Source of the DNA: Oscillospiraceae bacterium
GTDB taxonomy: Bacteria; Bacillota; Clostridia; Oscillospirales; Oscillospiraceae
NCBI GenBank assembly: GCA_017561205.1
Contig: JAFZDL010000025.1
Coordinates: 1 to 64,000, forward strand
DNA: 64,000 bases
Direction of reading: 5' to 3'
Shown: positions 57,859-64,000 of the stretch, piece after piece
Numbering within the stretch: the stretch's first letter is position 1
Layout of the letters: every line of letters starts with the position of its first letter
Translations under genes and position numbers: made by a program
The notes under the pieces: model-generated
What the model saw: only the letters and a program-made list of their open reading frames with translations
What the model was told of the DNA's origin: nothing
The model's database searches: none

Positions 57859-58629
57859 ATGAGAATCGTCATAAAAATCGGCACAAGCACTCTTGCCTAC
57901 CCCACCGGTCATTTAAACATCCGCCGGGTAGAGGAACTGTGCAAGATCGTCAGCGATATGAAAAATGCCGGCAATCAGGTAATCGTCGTTTCCTCCGGCG
58001 CTATTGCTATGGGCATTGGCAAGCTGGGGCTTCGAGAGCGGCCCAAGGATATTCCCACCAAACAGGCTGCCGCCGCTGTAGGTCAGTGCGAACTGATGTA
58101 TGTATATGACAAGCTGTTCAGTGAGTTTAACCACACTGTCGCTCAGCTGCTGATCACCAGTGAAGATGTAGAAAACGAAACCCGTCACAACAATTTCAGC
58201 AACACCCTTACCCGTTTGATGGAGCTGGATGCTATTCCCATTATTAACGAGAACGATACCGTTGCTACCAAGGAGATCGTCATTGGCGATAACGACACCC
58301 TTGCTGCCATCGTTGCACAAAGTGTGAAAGCGGACAAGTTGGTGCTACTTTCCGATATTGACGGTCTATACACCGCCGATCCCCACAAGGATCCCAATGC
58401 CAAACTCATTCCTGTCATCAACCAAATTGACGAAAAGATTTTGGCTCTGGGTGGCGGCAGCAGCACCAACCTGGGTACCGGTGGTATGGTAACCAAATTG
58501 GAAGCAGCCAAGATCTGTATGTCCTGCGGCTGTGATATGATCATCTGCAATGGCAACACGCCTGAAAATCTATATGCCATTATGGACGGCAAGTCCATCG
58601 GCACTACCTTTACGGAGAAAAAGCTATGA
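57859..58629 (+). CDS. proB: Glutamate 5-kinase (short, no PUA domain)
   Basis: The 256-aa amino-acid kinase has [87 protein letters not shown] and [14 protein letters not shown]. It phosphorylates glutamate to open proline synthesis. It ends at the kinase domain; the C-terminal PUA domain of E. coli ProB (about 367 aa) is missing, as in many short forms. ATG 57859 has TTTGGAGG at 6 nt. The ATGA overlap with proA is maintained. Confidence 0.96.
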   Translation: MRIVIKIGTSTLAYPTGHLNIRRVEELCKIVSDMKNAGNQVIVVSSGAIAMGIGKLGLRERPKDIPTKQAAAAVGQCELMYVYDKLFSEFNHTVAQLLITSEDVENETRHNNFSNTLTRLMELDAIPIINENDTVATKEIVIGDNDTLAAIVAQSVKADKLVLLSDIDGLYTADPHKDPNAKLIPVINQIDEKILALGGGSSTNLGTGGMVTKLEAAKICMSCGCDMIICNGNTPENLYAIMDGKSIGTTFTEKKL

Positions 58630-59864
58630 CGAATATGTTGCAAGCTGCAAAGGCAGCCAAATCTGAGATTGCCCGTCTTACCACGGAGCAGAAAAATAAT
58701 GCACTCCTTGCAATGGCTGATGCCTTAATCGCCCGGCAAGCAGAAATTCTTGCTGCAAACGCCGCCGATCTGGAGCAGGCAAAGAACACCATCTCCCCAG
58801 TTATGCTGGACCGCCTGCGTCTGACGGAAGATCGTATTGCCGGTATGGCAAAGGGAATTCGGGAAGTAGCTGAGTTGCCCGATCCTGTTGGTCGTCAGCT
58901 GGATGAATATGTTCGCGCCGACGGTCTAAAGATAAACAAGGTTTCCTCTCCCATCGGTGTGGTTGCAATCATCTACGAAAGCCGCCCCAACGTAACCAGC
59001 GATGCCGCTGCGCTCACGTTGAAGAGCGGTAACGTCTGTATCCTCCGTGGCGGTAAAGAGGCTTATCGCTCTGCCAGCGCCATCGTAGAGGCTCTGCGTC
59101 TTGGTTTGAAGACAGCTGGTATCAACGAGAATGCCGTGAACTTAGTAGCGGACACCTCCCGGGAGAGCGCCACTGCGCTGATGAAAGCCCAGGGCTATGT
59201 GGATCTTCTGATTCCCCGGGGTGGCGCAGGTCTCATCAATGCCTGTGTACAAAATGCCACTGTCCCCTGCATTGCAACCGGTACAGGCATCTGCCATATT
59301 TATGTAGAAAAGTCTGCCGACCTGGATATGGCGCTTGACATCATTGAGAACGCTAAGACCAGCCGCCCCAGCGTATGTAATGCTGAGGAAGTCCTCCTTG
59401 TGGACAAAGAAATTGCTGCAACCTTCCTGCCCCGGCTTTACGATCGGCTTGTAACCAAGCGTTCTGTGCCTGTAGAGCTGCGTTTGGACGAGACCGCAGC
59501 CAAGATCATTCCCGGCACACCCGCCGGCCCTCTAGATTTTGATACAGAGTTTTTAGATTATATCCTGGCTGTTAAATGCGTCAACGGTGTTGAGGAAGCT
59601 GTTGCTCACATTTCCGAACACTCCACCGGTCACAGTGAAGCAATTATTACCAATTCCGAAGAGGCAAAGGCCATCTTTACCGGCTGCGTAGACAGCGCTG
59701 CTGTGTATGTAAATGCCTCCACCCGTTTTACTGACGGCGGTGAGTTTGGTCTCGGTTGCGAGATGGGTATTTCCACCCAAAAACTCCACGCAAGAGGTCC
59801 TATGGGTCTGCAGGAGCTGACAAGCTACAAGTACATCATCACCGGCGAAGGCCATATCAGATAG
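58626..59864 (+). CDS. proA: Gamma-glutamyl phosphate reductase
   Basis: The 412-aa aldehyde-dehydrogenase-fold enzyme has [71 protein letters not shown], the catalytic Cys in [14 protein letters not shown] and [31 protein letters not shown]. With ProB it makes glutamate-5-semialdehyde. The start overlaps proB (ATGA). proC follows after 10 nt. Confidence 0.97.
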   Translation: MTNMLQAAKAAKSEIARLTTEQKNNALLAMADALIARQAEILAANAADLEQAKNTISPVMLDRLRLTEDRIAGMAKGIREVAELPDPVGRQLDEYVRADGLKINKVSSPIGVVAIIYESRPNVTSDAAALTLKSGNVCILRGGKEAYRSASAIVEALRLGLKTAGINENAVNLVADTSRESATALMKAQGYVDLLIPRGGAGLINACVQNATVPCIATGTGICHIYVEKSADLDMALDIIENAKTSRPSVCNAEEVLLVDKEIAATFLPRLYDRLVTKRSVPVELRLDETAAKIIPGTPAGPLDFDTEFLDYILAVKCVNGVEEAVAHISEHSTGHSEAIITNSEEAKAIFTGCVDSAAVYVNASTRFTDGGEFGLGCEMGISTQKLHARGPMGLQELTSYKYIITGEGHIR

Positions 59865-59874
59865 GAGAACGATT

Positions 59875-60663
59875 ATGAAATATGGATTTATCGGCTGCGG
59901 CAATATGGGTGGCGCTATCGCAAGAGCCCTTTCCTGCAGCACAAAAGATATTATGCTGGCGGACTTCTTCCCTGAAAAAGCAGCTGCTCTGGCTGCGGAA
60001 CTGGGTTGCAAGTGTGGTGACAATCAAACTGTCGTTTCCAGCTGTGACAGGGTCTTCCTGGCGGTAAAGCCCCAGGTAATGGCTGATGTCCTGGCACCTC
60101 TGCAAGGCGCATTTGCCGAGAAAAAGCCCCTGGTTATCACAATGGCAGCCGGCATTACCCGTGACCGCATTGAGGATCTGATCGGTACGCATCTGCCCAT
60201 CATCCGCATTATGCCCAACACCCCTGTGATGGTCAACTCCGGTATGATCCTGTACTGCCACAATGATTTAGTGGACGAATCAATGCTCTCCGACTTTCTT
60301 GCAGATACCGTTCCTTGCGGACAGTGGGATAAGCTGGACGAGGAACTGATTGACGCTGCGGGCGTTGTATCTGGTTGCGGCCCTGCCTATATGTATATGT
60401 TTATGAATGCGCTGGCCAAAGGCGCTGCAGCCTGTGGTGTTCCCCAGGATAAAGCTTTGTCTTATGCCGCGGCAACAATGATCGGCGCCGCCAAAATGGT
60501 ACAGCAGACCGGTGAGGACCCCGAGGTTCTCAAGAACAATGTCTGCTCTCCCGGCGGAAGCACAATCGCCGGAGTCCGGGCCTTGGAAGCTGCTGACTTC
60601 GACAAAGCAATTCTCGACTGTGTCTGCGCAGCATACAAACGAAACCAGGAACTGGGTAAGTAA
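59875..60663 (+). CDS. proC: Pyrroline-5-carboxylate reductase
   Basis: The 262-aa enzyme has the Rossmann start KYGFIGCGNMGGAIARAL, VFLAVKPQVMADVL, ITMAAGITRDRIEDL, IRIMPNTPVMVNSGM, VSGCGPAYMYMFMNAL and the signature VCSPGGSTIAGVRALEAADF. It reduces P5C to proline, closing the pathway started by ProB/ProA. AGGAG precedes ATG 59875. It is the last gene of the operon, with a perfect bidirectional terminator. Confidence 0.97.
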   Translation: MKYGFIGCGNMGGAIARALSCSTKDIMLADFFPEKAAALAAELGCKCGDNQTVVSSCDRVFLAVKPQVMADVLAPLQGAFAEKKPLVITMAAGITRDRIEDLIGTHLPIIRIMPNTPVMVNSGMILYCHNDLVDESMLSDFLADTVPCGQWDKLDEELIDAAGVVSGCGPAYMYMFMNALAKGAAACGVPQDKALSYAAATMIGAAKMVQQTGEDPEVLKNNVCSPGGSTIAGVRALEAADFDKAILDCVCAAYKRNQELGK

Positions 60664-60695
60664 AAAATCAGCCACCAAACGGTGGCTGATTTTTT
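60662..60695. terminator. Bidirectional terminator between proC and serA
   Basis: A perfect 15-bp stem, 60662-60676 with 60681-60695, has loop AAAC and A6 and T6 feet. Confidence 0.95.
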
Positions 60696-60701
60696 ATTGC
60701 T

Positions 60702-61865
60702 TTAGTCGATCTCTCTAACCCGGATAACGCCTTCAACCTTGGTCAGTTTCTCAATCGCTTCCTTGGAAGGAATGCTGTCCAAATCCAGCATTGTGTAAGC
60801 ATAATCACCCTTACTGCGGTTCACCAAATCAGAAATGTTGATTTGTTCTTCCGACAGAACAGTAGTGAACTGACTCAGCATATTGGGGATATTCTTGTGG
60901 AGAATAGTTACACGGGCTGCCTTGGAACAAATACCCATATCGCAATTGGGGAAGTTCACAGAGTTGACAATATTGCCGTTCTTCAGGTAGTTCATTACCT
61001 GCTTTACAGCCATCTTGGCACAGTTATCCTCGGACTCCTCGGTGGAAGCACCCAGGTGAGGAATGGCGACCACGCCTTCCATACCGGCAGTTCTGTCATT
61101 AGGGAAGTCGGTGATATAGCGGCGGACCTTTCCGGACTTCAAGGCTTCTTCCATTGCATCGTCATCAACCAGCAAATCACGGGCAAAGTTCAGAATGACG
61201 ACACCATCCTTCATCTTGGAGATGGCATCACGGTCGATCATACCCTTTGTATCGGGTAGCAAAGGCACATGCAAGGTAATAATATCACTGTTGGCATAAA
61301 TATCATCACGGGTCTTGACAGGAATGATATCGCTATCCAAATGCCAGGCTGCATCAATAGAGATAAAGGGATCGCAGCCATAAACAGTCATACCCAGCTT
61401 GATCGCAGCATTGGCCAAAGGGCCGCCGATGGCGCCCAGGCCGATAACGCCAAGGCTCTTGCCTGCAATTTCATGACCGGCAAACTGGGACTTGCCCTTT
61501 TCAACCTGCTTGCCTACATCGGGGGTATCCTTAATTGTCTGCACCCAGTTGATGCCACCAACCACATCACGGCTGCCCAGCAGCATACCGCAAAGAGCCA
61601 GCTCCACAACACCATTGGCATTGGCGCCGGGGGTATTGAAAACCACGATACCTTCCTGTGCGCAGCGGTCCAGAGGAATGTTGTTAACACCGGCGCCGGC
61701 TCTTGCAATAGCAAGCAGATTATCGGCGAATGACATATCATGCATTGCGGCGCTGCGCACTACAATGGCCTGTGCATTGTCAATTTCCTCTGTTTTTGCA
61801 AATTCGTCGGTCCACAAGGCAGTTCCCTTGTCGGAAATCTTATTCAAATAATGATACTGAAACAT
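60702..61865 (-). CDS. serA: D-3-phosphoglycerate dehydrogenase
   Basis: The 387-aa enzyme has the substrate-domain start YHYLNKISDKGT, RAGAGVNNIPLDRCAQEGIVVFNTPGANANGVVELAL, the NAD fold GKSLGVIGLGAIGGPLANAAIKLG, ARDLLVDDDAMEEAL, and AIPHLGASTEESEDNCAKMA with the catalytic His. A C-terminal ACT domain (about 315-387) is present. It oxidises 3-phosphoglycerate, the first step of serine synthesis. ACT suggests serine feedback. A GAGGAT SD precedes ATG 61865. It is the last gene of apgM-serC-serA. Confidence 0.95.
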   Translation of the reverse strand: MFQYHYLNKISDKGTALWTDEFAKTEEIDNAQAIVVRSAAMHDMSFADNLLAIARAGAGVNNIPLDRCAQEGIVVFNTPGANANGVVELALCGMLLGSRDVVGGINWVQTIKDTPDVGKQVEKGKSQFAGHEIAGKSLGVIGLGAIGGPLANAAIKLGMTVYGCDPFISIDAAWHLDSDIIPVKTRDDIYANSDIITLHVPLLPDTKGMIDRDAISKMKDGVVILNFARDLLVDDDAMEEALKSGKVRRYITDFPNDRTAGMEGVVAIPHLGASTEESEDNCAKMAVKQVMNYLKNGNIVNSVNFPNCDMGICSKAARVTILHKNIPNMLSQFTTVLSEEQINISDLVNRSKGDYAYTMLDLDSIPSKEAIEKLTKVEGVIRVREID

Positions 61866-61880
61866 ATCTATCCTCTTTTC

Positions 61881-62963
61881 TCAGGTATGGCTTGCTTCAA
61901 ATGCCTTCATAAACTCCACCAGCTTCTCAACACCCTCAATAGGCATTGCGTTGTAAATACTTGCACGCATACCGCCCACAGTGCGGTGGCCCTTCAGGTT
62001 CTCAAAGCCAGCAGCCTTTGCAGCCTTAACAAACTCAGCATCCAGCTCCTCGCTGCCGGTAACGAAAGGAACATTCATAAGTGAACGGTCTTCCTTACGG
62101 ACAGTACCCTTGAACAGCTTGCTTTCGTCCAGGAAGTCATACAGGATCTTAGCCTTCTTCTCATTATGGGCCTTCATAGCCTCCAGGCCGCCCATCTTCT
62201 TAAGCCATTTGAATACCTTGCCGCAGATATAAATACCATAGCAAGGCGGTGTGTTGTACATAGATCCATTGTCTGCATGGATCTTGTACTGCAGCATAGT
62301 GGGCGTGCCGGGCAGCACATCCTCACGGATCAAGTCCTCACGAATGATAGCGATAACCACACCGGCAGGACCGATATTCTTCTGCACACCACCGTAGATC
62401 ATACCATATTTAGTCACATCCACAGGTTCGGACAGGAAGCAGGAGGAAACATCAGAAACCAGAATCTTACCCTTGGTGTTGGGCAAGGTGTGGAACTTAG
62501 TACCATAAATAGTGTTGTTCTCACAGATGTACACATAGTCTGCATCCTCGCTGATGGGCAGGTCGGAGCAGTCGGGAATGTAAGAGAAGGTCTTGTCGGC
62601 AGAGGATGCAACAGCATTGGCCTTGCCGTACTTCTGTGCTTCCTGGTATGCCTTCTTAGCCCACTGACCGGTGACAATGTAGTCAGCAACGCCGTTCTTC
62701 ATCAGGTTCATAGGAATCATGGCAAACTGCTGAGAAGCACCGCCCTGCAGGAACAAAACCTTGTAATTATCCGGAATATTCATCAAATCCCGCAAATCAG
62801 CCTCAGCCTCGTCAATGATCTCTTGGTAAGCCTTGCTGCGGTGGCTCATCTCCATGACGGACATACCGGTTCCCTTATAATCCAGCATTTCTGCTGCTGC
62901 TTCTTTTAAAACTTCCTCGGGCAGGACAGCAGGACCTGCGGAAAAATTATAAACTCTTGCCAT
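61881..62963 (-). CDS. serC: Phosphoserine aminotransferase
   Basis: The 360-aa PLP enzyme has YNFSAGPAVLPEEVLKEAAAEMLDY, GMSVMEMSHRSKAYQEII, VLFLQGGASQQFAMIPMNLM, VSDVSSCFLSEPVDV and the Schiff-base lysine in GGVQKNIGPAGVVI (near residue 197). GHRTVGGMRASIYNAMPIEGVEKLVEFM closes it. It converts 3-phosphohydroxypyruvate to phosphoserine using glutamate. AGGAGG precedes ATG 62963. Neighbouring serA provides the previous step. Confidence 0.97.
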   Translation of the reverse strand: MARVYNFSAGPAVLPEEVLKEAAAEMLDYKGTGMSVMEMSHRSKAYQEIIDEAEADLRDLMNIPDNYKVLFLQGGASQQFAMIPMNLMKNGVADYIVTGQWAKKAYQEAQKYGKANAVASSADKTFSYIPDCSDLPISEDADYVYICENNTIYGTKFHTLPNTKGKILVSDVSSCFLSEPVDVTKYGMIYGGVQKNIGPAGVVIAIIREDLIREDVLPGTPTMLQYKIHADNGSMYNTPPCYGIYICGKVFKWLKKMGGLEAMKAHNEKKAKILYDFLDESKLFKGTVRKEDRSLMNVPFVTGSEELDAEFVKAAKAAGFENLKGHRTVGGMRASIYNAMPIEGVEKLVEFMKAFEASHT

Positions 62964-62975
62964 TTCTATTTCCTC

Positions 62976-64000
62976 CTAAACGATAAATTCTTCTAATAAG
63001 CGATAACCTTCGCTCTGGTAGATACCGCTGGCTTCAGCGGTCTTTTCCGAAAAAACATCCACTTTCTTCTGCACCTTGGTGCTGTCATACAGCACATAAG
63101 GAACAGGATCGGATGTATGGGTGCGTTTACAAATAGGTGTGGGGTGATCAGGCAGAACAAGCATTCTGTAAGGCTCACCTGCATCATCCAGCGCCTTTTT
63201 CACAACGGAAACGATCTTCTCGTCGATTTCTTCAATTGCTTGAATTTTGTGGTTCAGATTACCCTGGTGACCCATCTCGTCGGGAGCCTCCACATGGATA
63301 TAGACAAAATCCTGTCCGTCCTCCAGCAGAGCCTTTACAGCAGCCTGAGCCTTTCCCAAGTAATTGGTATCCAATGAGCCGGTAGCGCCCTCGACCTCAA
63401 CTACATCCATTCCTGCGCCCACCGCAATGCCCTTAAGCAGGTCAACAGCGGAGATCATCGTGCCGGAAAGACCGGTCTTTTCCTTAAAGTTCTGCAAAGC
63501 AGGTTTCGTACCGGCACCCCAGAACCAAAGAGAGTTCGCTTTGTTCTTGCCAGCCTGGGCTCGGGCAATGTTCAGCGGGTGGTTGTTAAGAACATCAAAA
63601 CTCTTTTTCATCATTGCGCGGAACACAGGATTTTCCGGCAGGAACGGTCCGATCATCTGACCTAAATGGTCGTGGGGCGGCTCCAGCTCTAGAATTTCAC
63701 CCTTATCCCATACGGTTATATGCCGGTAGCTGGTACCGGTATAGAATTTAAATTCTTCATTCTGGAAAGCCTCCCGGACAGCATCCATCAAAATATCCGC
63801 ATCCTGGGTGGAAATCTCACCGGAGCTGTGGTCCAAAATGGTCTTTTCCTCGTAGGGCTCATCCTCTGACACCGTTACAATATTGCAACGGAAAATAACA
63901 TCAGTATCTTTCATTGAGACACCTACACTCAGCGCCTCCAGGGGTGATCGTCCTGAATAGCAGGTGAGCGGGTTATAACCCATCACCGCAAGGTTTGCCA
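62976..64000 (-). CDS. Cofactor-independent phosphoglycerate mutase, archaeal ApgM type (5' end outside window)
   Basis: The frame stays open to base 64000, so the N-terminus with the metal-binding Asp-Gly-Met motif is missing. The remaining 341 residues start ANLAVMGYNPLTCYSGRSPLEALSVG. They include NNHPLNIARAQAGKNKANSLWFWGAGTKP, the phosphatase-superfamily metal motif EAPDEMGHQGNLNHKIQAIEEID and VLPDHPTPICKRTHTSDPVPYVL. The family interconverts 2- and 3-phosphoglycerate, which would feed SerA; close relatives have been proposed as homoserine kinases, so that alternative must stay open. serC follows after 12 nt. Confidence 0.85.
   Translation of the reverse strand, partial: ANLAVMGYNPLTCYSGRSPLEALSVGVSMKDTDVIFRCNIVTVSEDEPYEEKTILDHSSGEISTQDADILMDAVREAFQNEEFKFYTGTSYRHITVWDKGEILELEPPHDHLGQMIGPFLPENPVFRAMMKKSFDVLNNHPLNIARAQAGKNKANSLWFWGAGTKPALQNFKEKTGLSGTMISAVDLLKGIAVGAGMDVVEVEGATGSLDTNYLGKAQAAVKALLEDGQDFVYIHVEAPDEMGHQGNLNHKIQAIEEIDEKIVSVVKKALDDAGEPYRMLVLPDHPTPICKRTHTSDPVPYVLYDSTKVQKKVDVFSEKTAEASGIYQSEGYRLLEEFIV

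Noticed and set aside
1..64000. Search for mobile elements, CRISPR arrays, tRNA and rRNA genes
   Set aside because: No transposase, integrase, regularly spaced repeats, tRNA-like cloverleaf or rRNA segments were seen by eye. The window looks like stable core chromosome, though a tRNA scan and repeat finder were not run.

Overview
The window reads as a chromosomal core segment from a low-to-moderate GC, spore-forming member of the Clostridia, probably a gut Oscillospirales/Ruminococcaceae-type organism. The supporting signs are a Gram-positive PolC, T-box leaders, a large Alu-type SRP RNA, RNase M5, ScpA/ScpB, a GerW (YtfJ) sporulation protein, Shine-Dalgarno-rich starts and a bile-salt-hydrolase-type Ntn hydrolase. 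No insertion sequence, prophage, CRISPR array, tRNA or rRNA gene was seen. The species is inferred only at this broad level.

Layout. 1-2.5 kb (+): the end of rplL, an unrecognised membrane protein and a CofE-family ligase. 2.5-4.1 kb (-): a histidine phosphatase and an Mrp-type ATPase. 4.1-12.8 kb (-): T-box-controlled alaS, then comEC-holA-rnmV-ABC-F. 12.8-16 kb: pepF with a small unknown gene (-) and a DMT transporter (+). 16-27.2 kb (-): one long operon, pyrH-frr-uppS-cdsA-dxr-rseP-ispG-polC-udp (UMP kinase, ribosome recycling, isoprenoid and phospholipid precursors, site-2 protease, replicative polymerase). 27.4-29.1 kb (+): glnS. 29.2-34.5 kb (-): an RpiR regulator and a flavoprotein, then acpP, SRP RNA, dnaX, ybaB and recR. 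34.5-38.8 kb (-): scpA-scpB-ytfI-gerW-dacA-rluB. 38.9-39.2 kb (+): a small membrane protein.

39.27-47.4 kb (+) is the most striking region: a compact operon aroF-tyrA-aroB-aroA-aroC-pheA-aroEK-aroQ. It encodes all seven steps to chorismate plus the Tyr and Phe branch enzymes, and contains an AroE-AroK fusion. It is preceded by a 22-codon leader peptide with an uninterrupted Tyr/Phe/Trp run (YFYYYYFW). Mutually exclusive pause, antiterminator and terminator hairpins follow it, a textbook-style ribosome-mediated attenuator sensing aromatic aminoacyl-tRNAs.

47.4-53.5 kb (-): a Cys-type T-box leader heads cysS-polA-rimI-tsaD-GNAT, with overlapping or abutting genes. 53.6-57.1 kb (+): a DUF3298-type lipoprotein, a methyltransferase and a bile-salt-hydrolase-like enzyme. 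57.1-57.6 kb (-): a CarD-type regulator. 57.8-60.7 kb (+): the proline operon proB-proA-proC. 60.7-64 kb (-): a serine-related operon, apgM-type phosphoglycerate mutase (cut by the window edge), serC and serA.

Most convergent gene pairs are separated by perfect bidirectional terminators. Most divergent pairs share short intergenic promoter regions with -35 boxes of the TTGCAA or TTGACA type. All functional calls come from motif reading; no database search was run.
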